A stretch of DNA of 64,000 bases, taken from positions 1,306,001 through 1,370,000 of the forward strand of contig NZ_MUFV01000001.1 in the NCBI RefSeq assembly GCF_002017875.1. The letters run 5' to 3'. The notes beneath the pieces are model-generated. The model made no database searches. It saw only the letters and a list, made by a program, of their open reading frames with translations, and had not been told where the DNA came from. Shown here piece by piece: positions 38,235 to 46,853 of this stretch. Origin of the DNA: Deinococcus sp. LM3 (GTDB lineage: Bacteria > Deinococcota > Deinococci > Deinococcales > Deinococcaceae). The translations under genes and the position numbers were made by a program. Position 1 is the stretch's first letter; every line of letters starts with the position of its first letter.

Positions 38235-38834
38235 ATGGCTGACCTTCACCGCGTGCGCGACGCCCTGCGCGCCAGCATGACCGCCTGGGCCACCCTGGAC
38301 CTGCGGGGCGACCAGGCCCGCGTGGCCCTCGCCCCGGACCTCGACGTGCTCGCCCCGCAACTCGACCTGCTGGACCCCGCCTGGAGCCTCACCTGGGCCT
38401 GCGACAGCGTCACGCCGCCCGTCGTGCGCGCCCGCCTGACCGTGCAGGGCGTGGTGCGCGAGGGACTGGCCACCGCGCACTCGCTGCCGGACGCCAAACG
38501 CGCCGCGCTGGCCGACCTGGCCCGCACGTACGGCGTGCGCCCCACCAGCGACCCCGTCTGGGTCGAGTACGACCCGGAAGACGGCGCGAACACCACCGAA
38601 CTCGAAACCGACACGCCCGTCCCCACCGAGACCCCCGAACGCCCCCTGCCGCCCGAACCGCCCCGCGACCCGCAGATGGAGAAGGCGCGGCGGCACATCG
38701 AGGACCTGCTCGAACAGCTGAAAGTCGCCGGGCGCGGCGGAGAGGCCGCCCGCATCCTGATGCGCGGCTACGGCGAGACGCTCGAGGAGAGCCGCGCCAT
38801 CTACAAGGAGCTGCACGCCATCCTCAAGGGCTGA
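38235..38834 (+). CDS. Possible DdrA/Rad52-like DNA-end-binding protein
   Basis: A 199-residue protein with no signal peptide. Its first 115 residues follow the order of segments seen in Rad52/DdrA single-strand-annealing proteins. These are a hydrophobic strand-helix (ARVALAPDLDVLAPQLD, 28-44) where the family has ALAYIDARxVxDRLD, then PAWSLTW, then VVRARLTVQGVVRE (63-76) matching VKxRLTVxGVxRE, then DAKRAALADLARTYGV (86-101) matching the A-x-SDALKRAAVxFGI helix, then WVEYD (109-113). A Pro/Glu/Thr linker and a helical C-terminus (EKARRHIEDLLEQL onward) follow. The resemblance is by eye and the conserved Asp-Arg core is degenerate. It could instead be an unrelated alpha/beta protein. Confidence 0.55.
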   Translation: MADLHRVRDALRASMTAWATLDLRGDQARVALAPDLDVLAPQLDLLDPAWSLTWACDSVTPPVVRARLTVQGVVREGLATAHSLPDAKRAALADLARTYGVRPTSDPVWVEYDPEDGANTTELETDTPVPTETPERPLPPEPPRDPQMEKARRHIEDLLEQLKVAGRGGEAARILMRGYGETLEESRAIYKELHAILKG

Positions 38835-38916
38835 CCGCCGCCGCTGCCGGGAGAACCTCAAGGGAACGTAACGGCCCGCCTGTGCCCCCGGTGAGGGAGG
38901 ACCCGCCGGCATCCCG

Positions 38917-38922
38917 TACACT
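38917..38922 (+). promoter_or_regulatory. -10 box (TACACT) before the metallophosphoesterase gene
   Basis: TACACT ends eight bases before the ATG at 38931. Confidence 0.5.
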
Positions 38923-38930
38923 GACAGCCG

Positions 38931-39692
38931 ATGCGCAAGTTCCTGGCCTTCGGTGACGTGCACGCCGACTTCGACACCCTCTGGGCCGCCCTGCGCGCCG
39001 CCAGCTGCGCCGACGCGAACGGCCAGCCCACGCCACCCGTCCTGGCCGGCCTGTATCAGGTCGTCCTGATCGGCGACCTCGTGCACCCCAAGAACGACCG
39101 CGAGTACAGCCGCCTGACCGGCGTGCACCGCTTCGACCCGAAGAACCCCGACCACCTGTTCCTCGCCGCCCGCGAGCAGGTCAAGCACCTCGACCGCCTG
39201 CGCGAGTACCAGCTGGCCGCGCCGCACGCCATCCATATCATCCTGGGCAACCACGACGACGCCGTCCTGAACACCAGTTTCGTCCTCGGCACCAGCGGCG
39301 GCCTCGTCCACACCGAATTCGACCCGGACCACGGCGGCATTCACCTGCCCGACCACCTGAAACACTGGATGCAGACCTTCCCCCGCGAACTGAGGGTCGG
39401 CAGCGTGCAGTTCGCGCACGTGTCCCCCCTGCCCGCGCACACGCACTACGACGACCTGTTCTACGCCGACCGCAGCCCCAAACGCTGGTTCCGCGAGACA
39501 CCCGAGTACGTGCAGATGGCCGGCCTGAGCTTCGGCGTGTACGGCCACACCCAGATCGAGGACGGCATCCTGCTCGACGAAACACACAGGCTCGCCATGA
39601 TCGACGCCCTGCACGGCCGCGAGTACCTGGAACTCATGCTGAACCCCGACCAGCCCGACCCGCTGATCAGCGTCCGCGCCGTCCCCTTCTGA
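38931..39692 (+). CDS. Calcineurin-like metallophosphoesterase
   Basis: A 253-residue metallophosphoesterase. Metal-ligand motifs occur in order: GDVHADF (D-x-H), GDLVHP (GDxx), LGNHDDAV (GNHD), QFAHVSP and YGHTQIEDG (GHT). It could act on nucleic-acid ends, cyclic nucleotides or protein phosphates; its sequence does not decide. It sits 97 bases after the DdrA-like gene on the same strand but has its own -10 box, so it is likely transcribed separately as well. Confidence 0.88.
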   Translation: MRKFLAFGDVHADFDTLWAALRAASCADANGQPTPPVLAGLYQVVLIGDLVHPKNDREYSRLTGVHRFDPKNPDHLFLAAREQVKHLDRLREYQLAAPHAIHIILGNHDDAVLNTSFVLGTSGGLVHTEFDPDHGGIHLPDHLKHWMQTFPRELRVGSVQFAHVSPLPAHTHYDDLFYADRSPKRWFRETPEYVQMAGLSFGVYGHTQIEDGILLDETHRLAMIDALHGREYLELMLNPDQPDPLISVRAVPF

Positions 39693-39737
39693 ACGCAGGC
39701 CACAACGGCCCGCACGCCCCCATCGGCCCGCGCCCGG

Positions 39738-39766
39738 TTGACAACCGTAACTGCCGCCGCTATCCT
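39738..39766 (+). promoter_or_regulatory. Consensus promoter of the tRNA operon
   Basis: TTGACA (39738-39743), a 17-base spacer and TATCCT (39761-39766) lie about 50 bases before tRNA-Asp. Confidence 0.85.
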
Positions 39767-39813
39767 TAACCCCGCTGCTTTTACAGCAGCGTACCAGCAG
39801 TCACATCCATCTT

Positions 39814-39891
<78 letters not shown>

Positions 39892-39894
39892 GAA

Positions 39895-39970
<76 letters not shown>

Positions 39971-39975
39971 CCAAG

Positions 39976-40006
39976 AAAAACCCCCACCCCAGCGGTGGGG
40001 GTTTTT
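39976..40006 (+). terminator. Rho-independent terminator of the tRNA operon
   Basis: AAAAACCCCCACC / GGTGGGGGTTTTT is a 13-pair stem with a five-base loop ending in a T run, starting six bases after tRNA-Phe. Confidence 0.92.
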
Positions 40007-40169
40007 CGTTGTGCCGTTCGGCCGGGCGGCGCGGCCCTAGGCGGCGGGGCGGCGGGCACGGATAATGCCCGGCGAGCCTGCCGCCCGCGGGGGCTCCCCC
40101 ACCACTGGACGACCTGTGCTGTCGTCCCGGCCTGTCCGTACCAAGCGGCGGGACCGTCAGGGAGAGAAC
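40007..40169. other. Leader region of the que operon, no gene
   Basis: 163 bases with GGGAGAG seven bases before queF. GATAAT at 40059-40064 is a possible -10. I looked for a preQ1 riboswitch (C-rich loop with A-rich tail) and did not see one. Confidence 0.4.
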
Positions 40170-40652
40170 ATGACGAACACTGTGAACACGCCGGCCACCG
40201 CCGGGACCGACTGCGGCCCCCAGAACCCCGGTTTCGACCGCCGGTACGACGTGCAGGGCCTGGACGCCATCGATACGGCGGTGCTGGGCACCTTCGAGCA
40301 CGTGCGCGTGGACGACCCGGTGCGGTATCCGGGCGAGCCGATGCAGATCGAGATCGTGACGGACGAGTTCAGCCCGGTGTGCCCCTGGAGTGGCCTGCCG
40401 GATTTCGGGCGGTTGGAGATCCGGTACCTGCCGCGCGAGACCTGCGTGGAACTGAAGAGCCTGAAGTACTACCTGACCAGCTACCGCTTCGTGGGCATCT
40501 ACCATGAGCACGCGACGCGGCGGGTGCTGGCGGATCTGGTGAACCTGCTGAACCCGCTGAGCATGGAGATCCGCTGTGATTACGGCATGCGTGGGGGCCT
40601 GAACACGATCTGCACCGTGCGGTACGTGGCACCCGATCACCAGGGGGCGTAA
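40170..40652 (+). CDS. queF: NADPH-dependent 7-cyano-7-deazaguanine reductase
   Basis: A 160-residue unimodular QueF that reduces preQ0 nitrile to preQ1 amine. The thioimide-forming Cys is in SPVCPWSGLPDFG, and the NADPH motif ELKSLKYYLTSYR follows. ATG at 40170 has GGGAGAG upstream. It is the first of four same-strand genes of deazaguanine synthesis, with a five-base gap to queD. Confidence 0.95.
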   Translation: MTNTVNTPATAGTDCGPQNPGFDRRYDVQGLDAIDTAVLGTFEHVRVDDPVRYPGEPMQIEIVTDEFSPVCPWSGLPDFGRLEIRYLPRETCVELKSLKYYLTSYRFVGIYHEHATRRVLADLVNLLNPLSMEIRCDYGMRGGLNTICTVRYVAPDHQGA

Positions 40653-40656
40653 GCGG

Positions 40657-41067
40657 ATGCCGTGGAAACTGAGTTCGGAGTTCACGTTCGATTCGGCGCA
40701 CGTGATCACCGGATACGACGGACCGTGCGGGCGGCTACACGGGCACACCTACCGCGTCCGGATGGAACTCACCAGTGACCGGTTGCGCCCGAGCGCGCAC
40801 GTCAAGCGGGCCATCATGGTCGCCGACTTCAAGACCCTCAAGTGGGCGAAGAAGGACATCGATGCCGGGGGCCTGGATCACGCCTACCTGAACGACATCC
40901 CGGAACTCGGGGACGACACGACCGCCGAGGTCGTCGCCGCGTACATCCACCGCCACACCATGAAGCGCGTGCGCGCCGACCTGCCCGAAGGGGACGACGG
41001 CGCGGACCTACGCCTGCACGTGACGCTGTGGGAAACGCCCGACAGTTCCTGCGAGTACTGGGAGTGA
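40657..41067 (+). CDS. queD: 6-carboxy-5,6,7,8-tetrahydropterin synthase
   Basis: A 136-residue QueD of the PTPS fold. It converts dihydroneopterin triphosphate to 6-carboxytetrahydropterin. Zinc histidines are in DSAHV and RLHGHTY, and the catalytic Cys in GPCGRLHGH. The late LWETPDSSCEY is typical. It lies between queF and queE with gaps of five bases or less. Confidence 0.93.
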   Translation: MPWKLSSEFTFDSAHVITGYDGPCGRLHGHTYRVRMELTSDRLRPSAHVKRAIMVADFKTLKWAKKDIDAGGLDHAYLNDIPELGDDTTAEVVAAYIHRHTMKRVRADLPEGDDGADLRLHVTLWETPDSSCEYWE

Positions 41068-41071
41068 GGCC

Positions 41072-41764
41072 GTGAAATACCCGGTGTACGAGCGCTTCTA
41101 CACGTGGCAGGGCGAGGGCGTGCACCTGGGCCGCGCGGCGTACTTCATCCGCCTGTACGGCTGCCCGCAGTCCTGCCCCTGGTGCGACAGCGCCGGAACG
41201 TGGCACCGCGACTACCGCCCCGACGGCGTGACCCTCATGAGTGCCGATGAACTGGCCGATGTGGTGCGGGCCGAGAGTCCAGAGGGCGCGGTGGTGGTGG
41301 TCACGGGGGGCGAGCCGATCCTGTTCGACCTCGCGCCCCTGACGGACGCCCTGCACGCGCTGGGCCGCCGGGTTCACATCGAGACGAGCGGCATCGCACC
41401 ACTGCGGGGGGCGCTGGACTGGGTGACGCTGTCGCCCAAACCGTTCGGGCAGCCCCCGCTGCCCGAAGTCGTGGCGCGGGCGGACGAGGTGAAGATCATC
41501 GTCCACGAGCCCGGTGACATTCAGGCGGGGCTGGACACCCTGACCGGCCTGCCGGACGGAGCGGTGATCTGGCTGCACCCCGAGTGGAGCCGGGCGCGCG
41601 AGCGGGATCTGACTGTTCTGAACGCGATCACGCAGGCGGTCAAGGAGAACCCACGCCTGCGGGCCGGGTACCAGATGCACAAGCTGTACCGCGCCGACGA
41701 CCTCGACGCACACAGCGACAAACGCCTCATCCCCCTCGGCGGCAACGCGGCCCTGGGGTATTGA
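41072..41764 (+). CDS. queE: 7-carboxy-7-deazaguanine synthase (radical SAM)
   Basis: A 230-residue QueE. The radical-SAM cluster is GCPQSCPWCD (C-x3-C-x2-C), preceded by TWQGEGVHLGRAAYFIRL, and VTGGEPILF follows. It rearranges carboxytetrahydropterin to 7-carboxy-7-deazaguanine. The start is GTG at 41072. The C-terminus ends in HSDKRLIPLGGN-type residues found in related enzymes. Confidence 0.93.
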   Translation: MKYPVYERFYTWQGEGVHLGRAAYFIRLYGCPQSCPWCDSAGTWHRDYRPDGVTLMSADELADVVRAESPEGAVVVVTGGEPILFDLAPLTDALHALGRRVHIETSGIAPLRGALDWVTLSPKPFGQPPLPEVVARADEVKIIVHEPGDIQAGLDTLTGLPDGAVIWLHPEWSRARERDLTVLNAITQAVKENPRLRAGYQMHKLYRADDLDAHSDKRLIPLGGNAALGY

Positions 41765-41774
41765 GCTTCTGGAG

Positions 41775-41795
41775 CCCTCTCCCGTGGGGAGAGGG
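41775..41795. repeat. REP-like palindrome between queE and queC
   Basis: CCCTCTCCC and GGGGAGAGGG flank a three-base loop, followed by TCGGGTGAGGGG. The CCCTCTCCC...GGGAGAGGG style is common in GC-rich genomes. It may protect or process the que transcript. Confidence 0.6.
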
Positions 41796-41825
41796 TCGGG
41801 TGAGGGGTCTTTGCGGAGGTTGGGT

Positions 41826-42521
41826 ATGAGTGATGGTCAGAAGCGCGCGGTGGTGCTGCTGTCGGGTGGGCTGGATTCGAGCACGGTGCTGGGCATGGCG
41901 ACCCGTGACGGGTACGCGTGCACGGCGTTGTCGTTCCGGTATGGGCAGCGGCATACGGTGGAGCTGGAGCGGGCGGCCACGGTCGCGGCGCACTTCGGGG
42001 CCGTGCACCGGGTGATCGATATCAACATCGGGTCGTTCGGGGGGAGTGCCCTGACGGACGAGTCGATGGCCGTGCCGACGGACGGGACGGAAGACGGCGT
42101 GATTCCGCCGACGTACGTGCCGGGGCGCAACACGGTCTTTATTGCCGTGGGCCTGAGTCTCGCGGAAGCGATTGACGCCGAGCGGGTGTTCCTGGGGATC
42201 AACGCGGTGGATTACAGCGGGTACCCGGACTGCCGCCCGGAGTACCTGTCGGCGTACCAGACGCTGGCGGATCTGGCGACGAAGGCGGGCCTGGAGGGGC
42301 GCGGGGCGGTGCTGACAGCGCCGCTGGCAGAGATGACGAAGGCGGACATCGTGCGCGAGGCGCTGGCGGTGGGCGTGCCGATTGAGGTGACCTGGAGCTG
42401 CTACCAGGGCGGCGAGGAACCGTGCGGGGTGTGCGATTCGTGCCGCATCCGGGACCGGGCGCTGATCGAGGCGGGCCGCCCGGACCTCGCCACCCGGTAC
42501 GCTCAGGCGCAGCTGGCGTAA
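41826..42521 (+). CDS. queC: 7-cyano-7-deazaguanine synthase
   Basis: A 231-residue PP-loop ATPase. SGGLDSSTVLGMA binds ATP, and the zinc site is at the C-terminus (SCYQGGEEPCGVCDSC). It converts 7-carboxy-7-deazaguanine plus ammonia to preQ0, the substrate of QueF at the head of the cluster. ATG 41826 is chosen over ATG 41784 because the extra 14 residues are translated repeat sequence. Confidence 0.94.
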   Translation: MSDGQKRAVVLLSGGLDSSTVLGMATRDGYACTALSFRYGQRHTVELERAATVAAHFGAVHRVIDINIGSFGGSALTDESMAVPTDGTEDGVIPPTYVPGRNTVFIAVGLSLAEAIDAERVFLGINAVDYSGYPDCRPEYLSAYQTLADLATKAGLEGRGAVLTAPLAEMTKADIVREALAVGVPIEVTWSCYQGGEEPCGVCDSCRIRDRALIEAGRPDLATRYAQAQLA

Positions 42522-42587
42522 TACACAGTCCCCCCCATGCCGCCTCATCAGACAATCCGCGCACCGGGGTCTGTTTTAATGGCGGGC

Positions 42588-43670
<1,083 letters not shown>

Positions 43671-43673
43671 CCC

Positions 43674-44057
43674 ATGCCCTTCCAGCCGCTGCCGCAGGAT
43701 CAGCCGAGCTGCACCGTGGAATGCCCCGCGTGCGGACACCGCTGGCTGGTCTACGAGCAGCAGCTGGGGCTGGTAGGCCCCTGCCCGGCGTGCGGCGCAG
43801 CGCGGCCCCGCTCCATGGGGGGTGTCGCGCCGGACAGCGGGCGGCAGGTGTCGTTCGGGAGTTTCCGCGACCTGCTGGACGAACCGCGCCTGCTGCTCCT
43901 GATCGAGCAGGCACTGGGGCTGAGTCCGCTGGATGGCGAACGCTTCGTGGACACCCAAGGCCGCAAGGTGCCGCTGGAGAACATCCATTTCACCCTCCAG
44001 GGGAACGCAGAGTGGCAGGCTCAGGTCTACAACTTCTACATGAACCACGTCCGCTGA
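43674..44057 (+). CDS. Small zinc-ribbon protein, unknown function
   Basis: A 127-residue protein. The first 45 residues form a zinc ribbon (ECPACGHRW...PCPACGAARP), followed by an unrecognised helical region (SFGSFRDLLDEPRLLLLIEQALGLSP) and a short C-terminal domain. It starts three bases after aguA, so it is co-translated with it, but there is no known link to polyamines. Confidence 0.78.
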   Translation: MPFQPLPQDQPSCTVECPACGHRWLVYEQQLGLVGPCPACGAARPRSMGGVAPDSGRQVSFGSFRDLLDEPRLLLLIEQALGLSPLDGERFVDTQGRKVPLENIHFTLQGNAEWQAQVYNFYMNHVR

Positions 44058-44079
44058 CCGCGCGTGCCAGAGTGACGGC

Positions 44080-45195
44080 GTGACTGACCTTGACCTGGGC
44101 GGCGGGTACTCGGCCCGCCCGATCTCGCTGGAGGACTACCGGGAGGCGTGTGCGCGCCTGGAGGACCGGATCTTCGGCGGGAACTCGCTGTACGCCTTCG
44201 ACCCGGCGGTGCGGGCGGCCCCGCCGCCCGGCGAGTCGTGGAACTGGGGTGTGTACCACGGCGCGGAGCTGATCGGCTGGCACCACGCGCACGCGCTGGA
44301 CGGGCGGACGGTATACATGGCCGATACGGGCCTGCTGCCGGAGCATCAGGGGCGCGGGGTGTACTCGCGGCTGCTGCCGCACCTGCTGGAGGCCTTCCGC
44401 GCGGCGGGCTTCACGCTGGTGCAGAGTCACCACCGCGCGACAAACAACGCCGTGATCCTCCCGAAACTCCGCGCCGGGTTTCACCTTCAGGGCCTGAATG
44501 CCTACGAGGGTGGGGTGAATGCCGCGCTGACCCTCAGCCTGGACGACATATACCGGCAGGCGATGCACGTCCGCAGCGGGTTCTGCGCGCCCTCAGGTGA
44601 GGCGGCGCGGCGACTGGGCGTCCCGGACACGCCGGCTTCGACCCTGGCCGATGCACCCGACCTCCCCCTGCCGCCGGAAGCGGAAAGCGGCCTGGACCTG
44701 GGGGGCGGGTACCGCCTGCACCGCGTGCCCACCGCCACTTACCGCGAGGTGTACGCGCAGCTGGAGACCAGCGCGTACGACACGGACTCGTTCGACTGGG
44801 GCGATCGTGAACCCGCTCCCGCGCCGCATGGCCCGCTGTGGAGCTGGCCGATCAGCCACGAGGACCGCGTGGCCGGGTGGCAGGCCAGCCGCGCCTGGGA
44901 CACCCGCACGGCGTACATGGTGAACACCGCGCTACTGCCCGCGCACCGGGGCCAGGGGGTGTACACGCGGCTGCTGCCCGTCGTGCTGGACGCCCTGCGG
45001 GCCGAGGGATACGCCCTGGTGCGCAGCCACCACCACCTGACGAACAACGCCGTCATCATCCCGAAACTCCGCGCGGGCTTCCGCTTTCAGGGCGTGCAGA
45101 TCAACGGGCACGGCGTGATGGCCGTCCTGCTGCTCAGCTTCGATCCGGCGTACGCGGCGTACATGGATCGCCGCAGCGGCCTGACCCGCCTTTAG
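44080..45195 (+). CDS. Tandem GNAT-family N-acetyltransferase
   Basis: A 371-residue protein made of two homologous halves. Each begins LDLGGGY (residues 3-9 and about 206-212). Each contains the acetyl-CoA loop in the form LLPEHQGRGVYSRLLP or LLPAHRGQGVYTRLLP, then a SHHRATNNAVILPKLRAGF or SHHHLTNNAVIIPKLRAGF block. Acceptor substrates are unknown. The GTG start at 44080 has CAGAGT six bases before it. The stop overlaps the convergent glyoxalase-like gene by four bases. Confidence 0.85.
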   Translation: MTDLDLGGGYSARPISLEDYREACARLEDRIFGGNSLYAFDPAVRAAPPPGESWNWGVYHGAELIGWHHAHALDGRTVYMADTGLLPEHQGRGVYSRLLPHLLEAFRAAGFTLVQSHHRATNNAVILPKLRAGFHLQGLNAYEGGVNAALTLSLDDIYRQAMHVRSGFCAPSGEAARRLGVPDTPASTLADAPDLPLPPEAESGLDLGGGYRLHRVPTATYREVYAQLETSAYDTDSFDWGDREPAPAPHGPLWSWPISHEDRVAGWQASRAWDTRTAYMVNTALLPAHRGQGVYTRLLPVVLDALRAEGYALVRSHHHLTNNAVIIPKLRAGFRFQGVQINGHGVMAVLLLSFDPAYAAYMDRRSGLTRL

Positions 45196-46073
45196 CCAGT
45201 CGGCGCGGGGCGGAACACGAACACGTGCCCTTCCGGGTCGCGGACGGCGAGGCGGCCAGCGTCGGTGACGCAGGGCAGCCCCTCGGCCTGCACGCGGGCG
45301 GCGACGGCGGGCACGTCCGCGTAGAACTCCAGCAGGGCGTGGTCGCCGCCCAGCATGTCAGCCAGCCCCACCTGCGGGTCCCAGGCGTACAGCCAGCGGC
45401 GCGGGGTGCCGTTCCCGTCGGGTTCCGGCCAGGGGCCCAGCGTGAACTGCGCGAAGTCGCGGTCGTCCTGCTCCTTGGCGAACGCGAAGCCGTACGCGCG
45501 GGGTAGCCGTTCCTTCATGGCCGGGTAGTCGCCAAAGGCGATGGCCGCCTCGCGCAGGCCCAGGACCGGCAGGGCGTGCGGGTCGGGCGTCAGGGGGTGA
45601 TCGGGAACAGCGCAGTGCGGCTGGCGCGGGTCGTGTCGGTTCACGGAACGCAGTTCCAGGCCGTGCCCGAACGGGTCGAAGAAGTACAGGGTGGGGTCCG
45701 GGGCGTCCGGGGTGCCCAGGTCGACCTCCTGCCAGGGCAGGCCGTGGGCGTCCAGCAGGGTCCGGCAGCGGGGCAGGTCCTCGGGGCGCACCTGGAACGC
45801 GAGGTGCAGGTGCCCCGCCCCGCGCGCCCGCAGCGGCGCCAGCCACGGCTCGTTCGGCTGGCGCGTGACCGGCTGCCACAGCGTCAGGGTCTGGGCGGCG
45901 TTCACGCCGAGGCGGGCGGTGCGGTGTTCCTCGTCCAGGTGTTGCAGTGGCAGGCCCAGCACCTGCGCGTAGAAGCGCACGCCGCGTTCCAGCTGGTTGA
46001 CCTCCAGGGTCACGCCCGCGAGGTCCAGGATCGGGGAGGGGCCGCCGGTGCCAGGCCGAGTGCTGAGGGTCAT
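45192..46073 (-). CDS. VOC-family (glyoxalase / extradiol dioxygenase-like) protein
   Basis: A 293-residue protein of two vicinal-oxygen-chelate modules (about 15-140 and 170-293). LEVNQLERGVRFYAQVLGL opens the first module; HLAFQV and YFFDPFGHGLEL give the metal His and Glu positions. In the second, GGDHALLEFYADVPAVAARV and VRDPEGHVFVFRP match the same fold. The layout resembles CatE-type catechol-2,3-dioxygenases; the substrate is uncertain. The start is fixed by a TACGCT box six bases before it. Confidence 0.82.
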   Translation of the reverse strand: MTLSTRPGTGGPSPILDLAGVTLEVNQLERGVRFYAQVLGLPLQHLDEEHRTARLGVNAAQTLTLWQPVTRQPNEPWLAPLRARGAGHLHLAFQVRPEDLPRCRTLLDAHGLPWQEVDLGTPDAPDPTLYFFDPFGHGLELRSVNRHDPRQPHCAVPDHPLTPDPHALPVLGLREAAIAFGDYPAMKERLPRAYGFAFAKEQDDRDFAQFTLGPWPEPDGNGTPRRWLYAWDPQVGLADMLGGDHALLEFYADVPAVAARVQAEGLPCVTDAGRLAVRDPEGHVFVFRPAPTG

Positions 46074-46079
46074 GCCCCG

Positions 46080-46085
46080 AGCGTA
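46080..46085 (-). promoter_or_regulatory. -10 box (TACGCT) before the VOC gene
   Basis: On the minus strand TACGCT ends six bases before the ATG at 46073. Confidence 0.5.
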
Positions 46086-46153
46086 ATCAGGGGCGGCGGG
46101 CGGCGGGTGGGGCGGCCCTTGGGCGTCCGGTCACGCAGCGGCACGGCCCTGCT

Positions 46154-46816
46154 TCAGGCGCGGCGGGCGGGGCGGTTCCTGGCGCGTTTGATGGTCGCCA
46201 CGCCCGCCCCGTCGCGCAGGACGGTCACGTACAGGTCCCACCACGCGCGGGCCTGTGCGGGGTCGCGGGTCAGGTTCTCGAAGCGGTAGTAGGCGGCCTC
46301 GCCGGTCGGGAGGACGAAGGTGGGCGTGCCGAACACGCCGATCTCGGCGGCATCCTGCAGGTCGGCGCGCAGCGTGGCGCGCAGTCCCGCGTCGTCGCTC
46401 AGGTCGGCGGCGAAGCGTTCCGGGTCCAGCGCGGCCTGCACGGCGGCCGCCTGGATGGTGTCGGCGTTCAGGGGCTGGCCGTGTTCGTGGCGGGCGCGGA
46501 ACAGCGCCAGCGCGAACGCCCAGGCGGCGTCCTCACCCTGGCGGGCGGCGGCCTGCGCGGCCAGGAACGCGGCGAGGCTGCCCTGCTGGTACTCGCTGCC
46601 CTCGTGGGCGGGCTGGTCGGTCAGCCACCACGTCGGAGTCGCCTGCCCGGCGTTCTCGGTGTGGTTGCCCTGCACCAGCGAGAAGTGCCGCAGCGTGAAC
46701 GCCTCGCCACCGGCGCGCAGCACGGCGGCGAGTTCCACGCCCCGCCACGCGTAGGGGCACAGGAAATCGATGAACACGTTGGTTGCCTGGGGGCCGGCTG
46801 TCTGGGTATCGGTCAT
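46154..46816 (-). CDS. DsbA/FrnE-like thioredoxin-fold protein
   Basis: A 220-residue thioredoxin-fold protein with helical insertion of the DsbA/FrnE/HCCA-isomerase group. The N-terminal active site reads DFLCPYAW: the second cysteine of CxxC is Ala, so it cannot form the usual disulfide. GVFGTPTFVLP contains the cis-Pro loop. There is no signal peptide, so it is cytoplasmic. Possible roles are a glutathione-type isomerase or reductase. The start at 46816 is supported by TAGCGT seven bases before it. Confidence 0.82.
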   Translation of the reverse strand: MTDTQTAGPQATNVFIDFLCPYAWRGVELAAVLRAGGEAFTLRHFSLVQGNHTENAGQATPTWWLTDQPAHEGSEYQQGSLAAFLAAQAAARQGEDAAWAFALALFRARHEHGQPLNADTIQAAAVQAALDPERFAADLSDDAGLRATLRADLQDAAEIGVFGTPTFVLPTGEAAYYRFENLTRDPAQARAWWDLYVTVLRDGAGVATIKRARNRPARRA

Positions 46817-46823
46817 GCCGGGC

Positions 46824-46829
46824 ACGCTA
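46824..46829 (-). promoter_or_regulatory. -10 box (TAGCGT) before the DsbA-like gene
   Basis: On the minus strand TAGCGT ends seven bases before the ATG at 46816. Confidence 0.45.
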
Positions 46830-46853
46830 GCACCCGCCGCCTGGGCGGGAAGG

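Noticed and set aside
35733..39614. A 1293-codon open frame on the minus strand opposite the acylase, DdrA-like and phosphoesterase genes
   Set aside because: It spans three well-supported plus-strand genes and their promoters, which identifies it as a GC-rich shadow frame.
40007..40169. preQ1 riboswitch before queF
   Set aside because: No preQ1-I or preQ1-II consensus stem and A-rich tail could be found in the leader.
41775..41795. Rho-independent terminator between queE and queC
   Set aside because: The stem is strong but no T run follows and queC needs the same transcript; it was kept as a repeat instead.
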